Source of the DNA: Chloroflexota bacterium
GTDB taxonomy: Bacteria > Chloroflexota > Anaerolineae > Anaerolineales > Villigracilaceae
Assembly (NCBI GenBank): GCA_016195815.1
Contig: JACPYX010000007.1
Coordinates: forward strand, 310,001 to 374,000
Direction: 5' to 3'
Length of the DNA: 64,000 nt
Shown: positions 1-8,383 of the stretch, piece after piece
Layout of the letters: each line of letters begins with the position of its first letter
Numbering within the stretch: position 1 is the stretch's first letter
Program-made: the position numbers and the translations under genes
Notes under the pieces: generated by a model
Database searches by the model: none
What the model was told of the DNA's origin: nothing
Seen by the model: only the letters and a program-made list of their open reading frames with translations

Positions 1-609
1 ACAGTTGCTGAGCCATATAGCATGGCTGACCTGGCCTCTGATATTGTTGGATTGCTGGATCAGCTTGAACTTGATAAGGCATTTGTTGCGGGGCACTCGA
101 TGGGCGGGTATGTGGCGCTGGCTTTTGCGCGCGCATATCCCCAGCGCCTGGCCGGGCTTGGAATGATTTCTTCACAAGTTTCCGACGACCCGCCAGACCG
201 CAAGGAAGGCCGTTACAAAACGGCGGCTGATGTTGCTGAAAAGGGCGCAGGTCTGGTCGCGGACGCCATGGCGCCGAAACTTTCGGCTGACGCTCACGTG
301 CAGTTGTTCGTGCGCGATTTGATCGGAAGGCAAAAAGCCGCGGGCGTAATTGGCGCGCTTAAGGCCATGGCCGAGCGCCCGGATTCTGCCGATCTGTTGA
401 AGAAGTTAAAAGTGCCGGCGGTAATTGTCCATGGCGACGCGGATGCTTTGATACCTGTCGAACGCGGGCGGGAAATGAAAGCGGCTATCCCTGGTGCGTA
501 TTATGCCGAATTGCCGGGTGTCGGTCATATGCCGATGACTGAATCTCCCAAAGCTGTTGCTGCCGCATTGAAACTTTTTGTAAAGCGCAATAGTGCTGGA
601 CAAGAATGA
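1..609 (+). CDS. Alpha/beta hydrolase, 5'-truncated by the window edge
   Basis: The frame is open to base 1, so the true start lies outside the window; the first Met at base 22 is probably internal because the oxyanion-hole strand normally found upstream is missing. The nucleophile elbow GHSMGG is visible with its Ser codon at 97-99. The catalytic Asp is expected in the segment HGDADALIPV and the catalytic His in GVGHMP near the C-terminus, so the catalytic core is complete. This is the soluble alpha/beta hydrolase fold; the substrate cannot be told from sequence. A perfect terminator hairpin follows directly. Confidence 0.85.
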   Translation, partial: TVAEPYSMADLASDIVGLLDQLELDKAFVAGHSMGGYVALAFARAYPQRLAGLGMISSQVSDDPPDRKEGRYKTAADVAEKGAGLVADAMAPKLSADAHVQLFVRDLIGRQKAAGVIGALKAMAERPDSADLLKKLKVPAVIVHGDADALIPVERGREMKAAIPGAYYAELPGVGHMPMTESPKAVAAALKLFVKRNSAGQE

Positions 610-640
610 AAACCGGGACCCGCTAGCGGGTCCCGGTTTT
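609..640. terminator. Bidirectional intrinsic terminator
   Basis: A long G+C-rich stem (arms around AACCGGGACCCGC) is flanked by A and T runs. It lies between the converging hydrolase and receiver genes and can serve both strands. Confidence 0.8.
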
Positions 641-647
641 CATTGCG

Positions 648-1076
648 TTACCGTGAGAGCGGCTGGGTGTTGGGCCGCATCGCCACATCTTTGTTTGCCG
701 GTGGATACAGCATTCCGGTTCGCCTGCACAATTTGTTTATATGGGCAACCAGCACTGCACTTGGAATCGGTTTTACCAGATAGTCATCGGCGCCTGCGTC
801 AAGCACACTAGCGACGACAGCGGGATCATCAAGAGCTGAAAGAACCATGATGGGTATGTTGCTGAAATTGCGGACCGCCTTGCACACTTGCCAGCCGTCC
901 ATGTTCGGCATCATAAGATCAAGGATGACAAGTTGCGGAGATTTTTCTTTGATAATGCGGATGCCATCTTCGCCATCGTTTGCAACGAGAACATCAAACC
1001 CATGGCTTCTCAAAATGATAGCAAGTAGTTCGGTGATCGCATTATCGTCGTCAATAGTTAAAAGGGTATTTGCCAT
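648..1076 (-). CDS. Stand-alone response regulator receiver protein
   Basis: A 142-residue protein made almost entirely of one CheY-like receiver domain. The acidic pocket is DDD at residues 9-11, the phosphoacceptor is Asp53 in LDLMMP, the switch Ser is residue 80 and the conserved Lys is residue 102 in VKP. There is no output domain, only a short tail of about 25 residues. No histidine kinase lies beside it, so the partner is unknown. Such proteins usually pass phosphate on or bind other proteins. Confidence 0.9.
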   Translation of the reverse strand: MANTLLTIDDDNAITELLAIILRSHGFDVLVANDGEDGIRIIKEKSPQLVILDLMMPNMDGWQVCKAVRNFSNIPIMVLSALDDPAVVASVLDAGADDYLVKPIPSAVLVAHINKLCRRTGMLYPPANKDVAMRPNTQPLSR

Positions 1077-1153
1077 TTTTTCTCTGACCTATTATCACGG
1101 ATGTATGAGGAATTGTAGTTTGCAGGTTATTTACAGATTGATATAGCGGATGT

Positions 1154-1193
1154 GATATTTGTCAATTGGCAAATATCTTGTTTTTGGTAAAAT
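1154..1193 (+). promoter_or_regulatory. Probable ppdK promoter with overlapping palindromic operator
   Basis: A near-perfect 24-bp palindrome at 1154-1177 (arms GATATTTG and CAAATATC around CAATTG) overlaps a -35-like TTGGCA at 1166-1171. A TAAAAT -10 follows at 1188-1193 with 16-bp spacing. The overlap suggests a repressor site. The regulator is not identifiable from the window. Confidence 0.5.
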
Positions 1194-1235
1194 ATTTCAC
1201 AATCGAATGGTATTATAAATTTTCAGGAGGCTGAA

Positions 1236-4118
1236 ATGAAAAAGTGGGTTTACTTGTTCGGTGAAGTAAAAGAGGTCGAAAAGATTTCGGGCGGTAATTG
1301 GGATGGTGTGAAGGCATTGGTTGGCGGAAAGGGCGCGGGATTGCTCGATATGACTCGTGCCGGTGTGCCTGTCCCGCCGTTTTTCACGGTGACGACAGAA
1401 GCGTGTAATGAATATCAAAAGGCGGGAAAGTTCCCAGCGGGGATGTGGGATCAGGAATTGGCGGCACTGAAGCAAGTCGAGAAGAAGACCGGCAAGAAGT
1501 TCGGTGATCCAAAGAATCCATTGCTGGTTTCCTGCCGTTCGGGTGCGAAGTTTTCTATGCCGGGCATGATGGACACGGTGCTGAACATCGGCCTGACGGA
1601 TGAGACCGCGGCGGGGATGGTGAAACTAACTGGCAATCCGCGCTTTGTGTACGATTCGTATCGCCGTTTGGTCGAAATGTTCGGCGCGGTGGTATTGGGA
1701 ATTCCCGACGAATCGTTTGAAGAACCGCTCAAAGAATACAAGGCGAAAAAAGGTTATGAGCTTGACACCGAAATGACCGCCGACGACTGGAAGGAGATGG
1801 TTGGCAAATTCCGCGCGGTGGTGAAAAAATATAAAGGTTTTGATTTTCCACAGGATCCGTTCAAACAATTGGAACTCGCAACGGAGGCCGTCTTCAAGTC
1901 CTGGAACGGGAAGCGGGCAATTGATTATCGCAACCATGAACACATCCCGCATGACCTCGGCACGGCAGTCAATATCGTGACGATGGTCTTCGGCAACATG
2001 GGCGATGATTCCGGCACGGGCGTGGCGTTCACGCGCGACCCATCCACGGGTGAGAAAAAGATGCTGGGCGATTACCTGCTGAATGCCCAGGGCGAGGATG
2101 TGGTGGCGGGCATCCGCAACACGGACCCGATTGAGAAACTCAAAAACTATTTGCCTGAGGCCTATAACCAGTTCATGGACATCACGTCCAAATTGGAAAA
2201 GCATTACAAAGATATGCAGGACGTGGAGTTCACCATTGAGCGCGGCAAGTTGTGGATGCTGCAAACCCGCACCGGCAAGCGGACGGCCAAGTCCGCGGTC
2301 AAGATAGCGGTGGATATGGCGAACGAGAGACTCATCTCGAAGGAAGAAGCGGTGTTGCGCGTCACACCCGACCAGGTGGATGCCCTGCTTCATCCTCAGT
2401 TCGATGAGCAGGCCAAGAAGAGCGCAGAGAAATCAGGCGCGTTGTTTGCGAAGGGAGTCAACGCCTCGCCCGGCGCGGCCGTTGGACAGGTCTATTTCGA
2501 TGCGGATACTGCCGAGAAGATGGCCAAGGAAAACAAACAGGACGTTATCATGGTGCGTCCGTTCACGAAGCCGGACGATGTGCATGGCATGATCGCCGCC
2601 AAAGGCGTGTTGACCAGCGAGGGCGGCGCGACGTCACATGCCGCAGTTGTGGCGCGCCAATTCGGTATTCCTTGTGTAGTTGGCGCGTCTTCGATCAAGA
2701 TTGATCTCGAAAAGCGCGTGATGTCCGTGGGTGAGGCGCCTGTCAAGGAGGGCGATTGGATTTCCGTGGATGGCGCGACGGGCAATGTCTTCATCGGCAA
2801 AATTCCGATGACCGAGCCTTCGCTGGAAGAACAGACCGAGTTGCTGACTCTGCTCGATTGGGCGGACGAGATTTGCTCCCGTAAAAACACCCGCGTCGCG
2901 CCGAAAGGCTGGCCGACGCGCGGTCTGCAGGTTTGGGCGAATGCGGATTATCCCAAAGACGCGCGCCGCGCCCGCTTATACGGCGCGGTCGGCATCGGTT
3001 TGTGTCGAACCGAGCACATGTTCTTCGAGCCGGAGAGACTGCCAATCGTCCAGCGCATGATTTTATCTGAGACCAGCGAAGAACGTACGCGGGCTTTGGA
3101 TGAACTGCTTCCGTTCCAGCGCAAGGATTTTGATGGTCTCTTTGAAGCGATGGACGGCTATCCGGTCATTATTCGTTTGATTGACCCGCCGCTTCACGAG
3201 TTCATGCCCTCAGAAGAATCCCTGCTCGAAGAAGTCATCACAATGCGCGTCAAGGGCGAGACCGGCGGATTGGCTGAAAAAGAAAAACTGCTCAACGCGG
3301 TGAAAGGCATGCACGAATCCAACCCGATGATGGGCTTGCGCGGCGTTCGATTGAGCATTTCCATGCCTGAGATCGTTGAAATGCAGGTGCGTGCCATCTT
3401 CGAGGCGGCCGCGGATTGCGCCAAGCGCGGCATCACGGTCAAGCCTGAAGTGATGATCCCGCTGACCGGAACGGTGAAAGAACTCGAATGGATCCAGCCG
3501 CGCCTTATCCGCATTGCCTCTGCGGTGATGGACGAGAAGAAGGTCAATTTTCATTACAAGTTTGGCACGATGATCGAAATCCCGCGCGCGGCGGTCACTG
3601 CCGAGGAAATTGCTCGGCACGCCGAGTTCTTCTCGTTCGGGACGAATGACCTGACGCAGATGACGTTTGGTTATTCGCGTGACGATGCCGAGCGTAACTT
3701 TCTCGTGACTTATGTTACGGAGGGCATCCTGCCTAAGAATCCCTTCCAGACGATTGACCGCGATGGCGTGGGCCGCCTGATGAAGATGGCAATTGAAGAC
3801 GGCCGCACGAGTCGGCCCGAACTGGAAGTGGGCATCTGCGGCGAACATGGCGGGGACCCCGAATCAATCGAGTGGTGTCATCTAATTGGCAACAATTATG
3901 TTTCGTGCTCGCCGTTCCGTGTGCCAATCGCGCGCCTGGCCGCGGCGCACTCCGCGTTGAAGTATGCGCCGGCATCGCCCTTCGCGAAGCATCCCGAAGG
4001 GGCGAAGGGGAGGCAATCCGCCAGGCCTGCAAAGAAGATGGCGGCGAAAAAAGTTGTGAAGAAAGCTGGCAAGTTAAAGGCGAAAGCAAAGAGTGCGAAG
4101 AAAAAAAATAGAAAGTGA
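1236..4118 (+). CDS. ppdK: Pyruvate, phosphate dikinase
   Basis: A cytoplasmic enzyme interconverting pyruvate + ATP + Pi and PEP + AMP + PPi. The start follows an excellent AGGAGG at 1225-1230. The order is an N-terminal ATP-grasp domain (GGKGAGL near residue 30), the swivelling phosphohistidine domain with GGATSHAA, and a C-terminal TIM barrel ending in the active-site CGEHGGDP. At 960 residues it is longer than the usual 870-900 because of a roughly 40-residue tail rich in Lys and Ala, histone-H1-like in composition. It appears to be a single transcription unit. The membrane pyrophosphatase at the window's far end could consume the PPi made in the PEP-forming direction. Confidence 0.97.
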   Translation: MKKWVYLFGEVKEVEKISGGNWDGVKALVGGKGAGLLDMTRAGVPVPPFFTVTTEACNEYQKAGKFPAGMWDQELAALKQVEKKTGKKFGDPKNPLLVSCRSGAKFSMPGMMDTVLNIGLTDETAAGMVKLTGNPRFVYDSYRRLVEMFGAVVLGIPDESFEEPLKEYKAKKGYELDTEMTADDWKEMVGKFRAVVKKYKGFDFPQDPFKQLELATEAVFKSWNGKRAIDYRNHEHIPHDLGTAVNIVTMVFGNMGDDSGTGVAFTRDPSTGEKKMLGDYLLNAQGEDVVAGIRNTDPIEKLKNYLPEAYNQFMDITSKLEKHYKDMQDVEFTIERGKLWMLQTRTGKRTAKSAVKIAVDMANERLISKEEAVLRVTPDQVDALLHPQFDEQAKKSAEKSGALFAKGVNASPGAAVGQVYFDADTAEKMAKENKQDVIMVRPFTKPDDVHGMIAAKGVLTSEGGATSHAAVVARQFGIPCVVGASSIKIDLEKRVMSVGEAPVKEGDWISVDGATGNVFIGKIPMTEPSLEEQTELLTLLDWADEICSRKNTRVAPKGWPTRGLQVWANADYPKDARRARLYGAVGIGLCRTEHMFFEPERLPIVQRMILSETSEERTRALDELLPFQRKDFDGLFEAMDGYPVIIRLIDPPLHEFMPSEESLLEEVITMRVKGETGGLAEKEKLLNAVKGMHESNPMMGLRGVRLSISMPEIVEMQVRAIFEAAADCAKRGITVKPEVMIPLTGTVKELEWIQPRLIRIASAVMDEKKVNFHYKFGTMIEIPRAAVTAEEIARHAEFFSFGTNDLTQMTFGYSRDDAERNFLVTYVTEGILPKNPFQTIDRDGVGRLMKMAIEDGRTSRPELEVGICGEHGGDPESIEWCHLIGNNYVSCSPFRVPIARLAAAHSALKYAPASPFAKHPEGAKGRQSARPAKKMAAKKVVKKAGKLKAKAKSAKKKNRK

Positions 4119-4129
4119 AAAGTGAGAGT

Positions 4130-4164
4130 AAAACGTCCCCGCCAATTTTCGGCGGGGACGTTTT
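4130..4164. terminator. Bidirectional intrinsic terminator
   Basis: Perfect stem AAAACGTCCCCGCC / GGCGGGGACGTTTT with a 7-nt loop, between the converging ppdK and deacetylase genes. Confidence 0.9.
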
Positions 4165-4166
4165 GT

Positions 4167-5225
4167 TTACTTCATTGCTTCGAGAAAAGTACCTATGTTT
4201 TTCCCCAATGCATTGTTTGCATAGCCACCTTCCATAATGACTGCTGTTGGCAATCTTAGATTCGCAATTCGTTCTCCAATTTCTCGAATTCCATCACGTG
4301 TGACTTTGAATTTTCCCAGCGGGTCGCCATCGTAAATATCCATGCCGGCTGAAACGACAATGGACCATGGACCATAGACCATGATGAGTTCGAGGGCTTT
4401 GTCGAGCGCGGCAAGATAAGCCGCATCATCTGTTCCGGCAGGAAGAGGAAAGTTATGATGGAAGCCGAGTCCCGCGCCCGCGCCGGTCTCGTCCGCGAAA
4501 CCGATGAAGTGCGGATACTCAAAATCGGGATCGGCGTGAATCGAAATGGTCAATACGTCGGCGCGGTCATAGAAAATATCCTGCGTGCCGTTGCCGGCGT
4601 GATAATCAATGTCGAGCAGGGCCACTTTGCCTTTTGATGAAAGCCAGTTGGCGGCGACCGCCGCGTTGTTGATGAAGCAATATCCGGCGCAATAATCTTT
4701 TCCCGCGTGGTGGCCCGGCGGGCGGCAGAGAGCAAAAGCAGACTGTGGACGGTTGGCCGTTGACGGCACTTGTGTGGCGATAAATTGTGCCGCGCTCAAC
4801 GCGCAATTCGCGGAAGCAAGCGCGGCTTTGTACGTGCCTTCCACGATCACTGCGGACAAGTCCATCATGTAATAACCGGCGCGGCCTAAAAATGATTTTG
4901 GGACGCGCGGCTTTCGTCTCAGTGCAAATGTGGCGGGCAGGATGGCGGATTTATCAGATGCGGATTCGGCTTCCGGCGCGGCGGCCAGCCATTCGGTCCA
5001 GGCAGAATCGAGGAAGTTGATGTAGTCCGCGTCGTGCACAGCCAGAATCGGGTCGAGTCCAAAATCGGAAGGTTCTGCGAATTCAGCCCAGTCCGTTTTT
5101 CTCAACGCCGCCAAAACTTTATCCATGCGGTCGGGATTTTCGAGATATGGAACACGTTCGCCGCCGTCGAAAACTTCAAAAGGCGGGTTATGCTGGCGAT
5201 GGCCTTCGGAATAAAAAATTTTCAT
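4167..5225 (-). CDS. Histone deacetylase-family hydrolase, acetylpolyamine amidohydrolase type
   Basis: A 352-residue zinc hydrolase of the class II HDAC/AcuC/AphA superfamily. Visible elements are the RPPGHHAG charge-relay histidines, zinc ligands in DIDYHAGNGT, and the later zinc Asp in SAGMDIYDGDP. The segment HADPDFEYPHF followed by IGFADE is typical of the acetylpolyamine amidohydrolase branch, which removes acetyl groups from acetylated polyamines. The start has a GGAGA ribosome site. speE, speD and a polyamine-type ABC transporter elsewhere in the window make a polyamine role plausible; protein deacetylation cannot be excluded. Confidence 0.88.
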   Translation of the reverse strand: MKIFYSEGHRQHNPPFEVFDGGERVPYLENPDRMDKVLAALRKTDWAEFAEPSDFGLDPILAVHDADYINFLDSAWTEWLAAAPEAESASDKSAILPATFALRRKPRVPKSFLGRAGYYMMDLSAVIVEGTYKAALASANCALSAAQFIATQVPSTANRPQSAFALCRPPGHHAGKDYCAGYCFINNAAVAANWLSSKGKVALLDIDYHAGNGTQDIFYDRADVLTISIHADPDFEYPHFIGFADETGAGAGLGFHHNFPLPAGTDDAAYLAALDKALELIMVYGPWSIVVSAGMDIYDGDPLGKFKVTRDGIREIGERIANLRLPTAVIMEGGYANNALGKNIGTFLEAMK

Positions 5226-5278
5226 ATTCTCTCCGTAAGGATTGGCAATCTAATTGTATCAATATCTGTAGAGGAACC

Positions 5279-5839
5279 ATGAACATAATAGATACTATTC
5301 ATCAAAGATATTCGGCGGGGAAGATGAAGCCTGAGCCTGTATCGCGTGAGTTGATCGAAAAATTATTGGATGCGGCTGTACAAGCCCCCAATCATTATAA
5401 AGTTCGACCCTGGCGCTTCGTGGTCTTGACTGGAAACGGACTCAACCAGTTGGGCGACGTGATGGCTGAATCTCTGCGAGCCAGATTTCCCGATTTGAAA
5501 GCAGAAGCACTGAATAAGGAGCGGGCAAAGCCCCTGCGTGCGCCGCTCATCATCGCGGTTGGTGTGGACAAGCCGACCGAATCGAAAGTGCTTGAGATTG
5601 AGAATATTTGCGCGGCCGCGGCCGCCTGCCAGAATATTTTATTAGCCGCGCATTCGCTGGGCCTCGGCGCTCATTGGCGCACAGGCGACGCGGCGCGCGA
5701 CGTAAGAGTGAAAAAATTCCTGAGCTTTGCGGAAGACCAGCATCTGATCGCATTTCTTTACATCGGTTATCCCGAAGTAATGCCTGAACCGCAGGATCGC
5801 GTTGGGTTTGAGGATCGAACAGTGTGGATGGAGAAATAA
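5279..5839 (+). CDS. Nitroreductase-family FMN oxidoreductase
   Basis: A 186-residue flavoprotein of the nitroreductase fold. The N-terminal RYSAGKMKP, the APNHYKVRPWRF segment (phosphate/FMN contact region) and a C-terminal IGYPE motif are typical. I start it at the ATG at 5279, preceded by GAGGA, rather than at an in-frame ATG 132 bases upstream that has no homologous look and overlaps the divergent gene's start. The physiological substrate is unknown. It is divergent from the deacetylase gene, so both promoters must lie in about 50 bp. Confidence 0.9.
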   Translation: MNIIDTIHQRYSAGKMKPEPVSRELIEKLLDAAVQAPNHYKVRPWRFVVLTGNGLNQLGDVMAESLRARFPDLKAEALNKERAKPLRAPLIIAVGVDKPTESKVLEIENICAAAAACQNILLAAHSLGLGAHWRTGDAARDVRVKKFLSFAEDQHLIAFLYIGYPEVMPEPQDRVGFEDRTVWMEK

Positions 5840-5848
5840 CGAAGGATG

Positions 5849-5878
5849 AAGAAGCGCGGTGATCATGCCGCGCTTCTT
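5849..5878. terminator. Bidirectional intrinsic terminator
   Basis: Arms AAGAAGCGCGG and CCGCGCTTCTT with an 8-nt loop, followed by T residues, between two converging genes. Confidence 0.85.
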
Positions 5879-6364
5879 TTATTTCTTTGGTTCGAGAACA
5901 AATACTGCGATCTCGCGTCTTGCGCGTTGTTTGTAAGAGTTGTAACCCGGATAGATTTTCACTGCTTTATCCCAGCATTGTCTTTTCTCTTCTCCGGTGA
6001 CTTGTCGTGCAGTACAAGATTTGGCCTGGCCGTTTAGTGTAACGGTAACTTTTGGATTCGCCAGGATGTTGTAGTACCAGCCCGGATGATTCTTTTTCCC
6101 GAAATTTGAAGCGATGACAATGTAGCCCTCTCCATCCGGAATGCCAACCAGGGGCGTAGTCCGTTGTTCGCCGCTTTTTGCGCCAGTGCTGGTCAGCATA
6201 ATGGATGGAAGTCCGGCTACTACGCTGATGGCTGTTTGTTTTCCATTGCTAAACTTGAAGATGATCTTGTCGAGTATATGCAGGGTGCGCGAGAATATCC
6301 ATGAGCCTGCCTGCGTTGCGAGCAGCCAATAGCCTCTTTGCCGCCAGCCTGGTTTAGGTTGCAT
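5879..6364 (-). CDS. Deazaflavin (F420)-dependent nitroreductase-like protein (DDN family)
   Basis: A 161-residue split-barrel protein of the DUF385/DDN family. The signature runs LTSTGAKSGEQRTTPL, then IVIASNFG, then HPGWYYNILANP, the pattern that binds the deazaflavin cofactor in characterised members. The N-terminus is hydrophobic or amphipathic and may sit at the membrane. Assignment to F420 rather than FMN or heme is by family resemblance only. No F420 biosynthesis genes are in the window. Confidence 0.85.
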   Translation of the reverse strand: MQPKPGWRQRGYWLLATQAGSWIFSRTLHILDKIIFKFSNGKQTAISVVAGLPSIMLTSTGAKSGEQRTTPLVGIPDGEGYIVIASNFGKKNHPGWYYNILANPKVTVTLNGQAKSCTARQVTGEEKRQCWDKAVKIYPGYNSYKQRARREIAVFVLEPKK

Positions 6365-6483
6365 TTATTTTCCTTGATCTTTTGTGTTTTGGCGCGAATT
6401 GACGCGCAAACTTTACCGGGTTCTTGATTTGAGACTGCGGTTTAGGGTGAGCTTCGAGGAAAATCCAAATGGTTTGTGGTCAG

Positions 6484-6520
6484 AAAAAATTGTCCGGTCA
6501 TCGAGGCCGGACATTTTTTT
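6484..6520 (-). terminator. Intrinsic terminator
   Basis: Stem TGTCCGG / CCGGACA (6491-6513) with A and T runs on both sides. It follows the membrane protein gene, whose stop codon overlaps its edge. The rest of 6365-6518 shows no gene. Confidence 0.75.
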
Positions 6521-7028
6521 AGAACAACCAGTAACGCGCGGTCGCCATGCTGGCGAGGGCGAGGATCAACGCAATTGTGCTGATTGGGCTGGCATAGGCC
6601 AATTGTTTTTGCGCGGCCTGGATCTGACCCATTTGTTCCGGCGAGGGCTTGCCCTGTATCTGGCTGGCAAGTGTGCCAAGTTTTGCAGTGTTCACTCCGA
6701 CCATGCTGCCGAAGACCAGCCCGACGAGTGCAAAGAGACTGCCGACTCCAAATCCAATTCCGGGGCCCGAGTTTCGCCAGGCAGAAGTCAGCCCAGCCGA
6801 GTCGATCCAATACAGCCAGCCGCCGGCAAGAACGGTCAGGAAGGCGGCGATGGTGATGCGCGTGGTGATATTGGCTTTGGTAACAAGATGAGCCATGAAC
6901 TTTTGCCCCGCATCGGCCGTCGCGGCGAGAGTTGGCCTGACGAAGAAGAATAGGAAGATCGAACTGCCCACCCAGAATGCGCCTGCCAGAATGTGAACCA
7001 AACGAAGAACGATAACCAGGTAATTCAT
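6519..7028 (-). CDS. Four-helix membrane protein, CopD/DUF2269-like
   Basis: A 169-residue integral membrane protein. The N-terminus LRLVHILAGAFWVGSSIF carries the His and Trp pattern seen in CopD-like and DUF2269 proteins. About four hydrophobic segments follow, with a short charged loop around QGKPSPEQMGQIQ. I start it at the ATG at 7026-7028, preceded by GGAGG; a longer open frame upstream is G+C-rich read-through antisense to the HEAT gene. Function unknown; heme or copper-related roles are known for relatives but nothing here proves one. Confidence 0.75.
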   Translation of the reverse strand: MNYLVIVLRLVHILAGAFWVGSSIFLFFFVRPTLAATADAGQKFMAHLVTKANITTRITIAAFLTVLAGGWLYWIDSAGLTSAWRNSGPGIGFGVGSLFALVGLVFGSMVGVNTAKLGTLASQIQGKPSPEQMGQIQAAQKQLAYASPISTIALILALASMATARYWLF

Positions 7029-7099
7029 TGCAGCCTCCAAAGATAAAATTGAATTCGGAGTTAACAACACCAAATATGAAAGAAAGGCACGCGCGCCGG

Positions 7100-8242
7100 T
7101 TATTGAAAGTTTTGCAGAGCCTGCTTTGCCAGCGCGGCCATTTCGCGGTCCGTTCGCGAGGCGGCCAATGCCTGCAAGGCCGGCAGGGCGCGCGGGTCGC
7201 GTGATTGTCCCAGCGAATGCGCGGCTTGTTTGCAGACGTCTCGATTTTCGTCGCGCAATAAATCCAACAGAGCGGGGACGACTTGCGCGTCGCGCGACTT
7301 TGCCAAACCAATGGCGGCTTGCTGGCGGATCCATGCTTCGGGGTGGCGTAACGCGTCCATCAGGACCGAGAGGGCGGGCGCGCCAATCGCAGCCAATGCC
7401 TCGGCGGAGGCTTTGCACACATCGGGATGAGTATCGTAAAGGGAAATGGTCAATGCTTCGATGGCGTGCTCATCGGGGAGGCGCGCCAACAGCAACGCGG
7501 CAAATCTCCGCACAGTACCTTCAGAGTTGTTCAAATCATTAATTAATTCTGGTACAACTGCGTTTCCCATTTTGGCAATCGCATCGAGCAGGTCGTTCAC
7601 GGCTTGTTCGCGTTCATACCACCAAAACGAGTCATGCAACGCATCGACTAAATACGGTATGGCTTCAGGTCGCCGCGTGTTACCTAAACTTTCTGCGGCG
7701 GCCTGGCGGACTTCGATCTGTGGGTCATCGAGCAAAACATTGCCGATGGCTTCGAAGGTGCGCGGGTCGGCAAATTGACTAAGGGCGCGCGCGGCCGCGG
7801 CGCGCACATCCGGCTCGCGGTCTTGCAATGCGCTGGCCAGCGCGGGAATGGCTTGCGCGTCGCGGATTTGTCCGAGCGCCAGCGCGGCTTTTGCGCGGAC
7901 GGTGTAGAACTCTCCCTGCACGGCTTCGAGCAAAGCCGGGACGGCTTGTTTGCCGCCGATCTCACCGAGGATGATGGCGGCCTGTCCGCGCACTTCGGGA
8001 TGAGCGGCGGCTAGGGCCTGGCACAACGGCGACACGGTCTGATGTCCGATTTGAACGAGCGTGCGAGCGATGATGTCGCACAGATTGGCATCGCGCGTGG
8101 CGAGCGATTCGATCAGAATCGGAATGCCGTCCGCACCCATGCGGATCAAATCCTGCCCGGCGCGGTCGCGTTTGTATGGATCAGAAAGCTGTACAATAAG
8201 GCGTCTGGCTTCTCCTGTTCGTCCACCTGTGAACCAATTCAT
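7100..8242 (-). CDS. HEAT-repeat protein
   Basis: A 380-residue protein built almost wholly of about eleven HEAT/PBS-lyase-type helical repeats of roughly 31 residues, seen as recurring phrases such as VPALLEAV, VRAKAALALGQI and AIPYLVDAL. There is no signal peptide and no catalytic motif. It is a protein-protein scaffold by family. Repeats of this type also occur in phycobilin lyases, but no such pathway is nearby. It is a single gene, with no downstream partner beyond the adjacent membrane protein 71 bp away. Confidence 0.88.
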   Translation of the reverse strand: MNWFTGGRTGEARRLIVQLSDPYKRDRAGQDLIRMGADGIPILIESLATRDANLCDIIARTLVQIGHQTVSPLCQALAAAHPEVRGQAAIILGEIGGKQAVPALLEAVQGEFYTVRAKAALALGQIRDAQAIPALASALQDREPDVRAAAARALSQFADPRTFEAIGNVLLDDPQIEVRQAAAESLGNTRRPEAIPYLVDALHDSFWWYEREQAVNDLLDAIAKMGNAVVPELINDLNNSEGTVRRFAALLLARLPDEHAIEALTISLYDTHPDVCKASAEALAAIGAPALSVLMDALRHPEAWIRQQAAIGLAKSRDAQVVPALLDLLRDENRDVCKQAAHSLGQSRDPRALPALQALAASRTDREMAALAKQALQNFQ

Positions 8243-8307
8243 ATTTCTATTTTACACCAGCAAGTGGAGAGCATTTGAGAGAAAATCGCACTAAAATTAT
8301 CTGATAC

Positions 8308-8361
8308 AATAACACGTTTGATTTTCGACACAACGCCAGCGAAAATCTGGTGTTATTTTTT
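8308..8361 (+). promoter_or_regulatory. Stem-loop with T-run in the leader of the pdh operon
   Basis: Two stacked perfect helices (AATAACAC/GTGTTATT at 8308-8315 and 8350-8357; GATTTTCG/CGAAAATC at 8320-8327 and 8340-8347) are followed at once by six T. This is the form of an intrinsic terminator but it sits 25 bases before the first gene of the operon, so it may be an attenuator. Confidence 0.5.
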
Positions 8362-8383
8362 GCGATAATTTTGTGGAGTAAAG

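Noticed and set aside
1626-2393. Long open frame antisense to ppdK (255 codons)
   Set aside because: It mirrors the codon structure of ppdK, has no ribosome site and no family resemblance.
6519-7418. 299-codon version of the CopD-like gene
   Set aside because: The first 130 codons overlap the HEAT-repeat gene in another frame and are Arg/Pro-rich; the ATG at 7028 has a good ribosome site.
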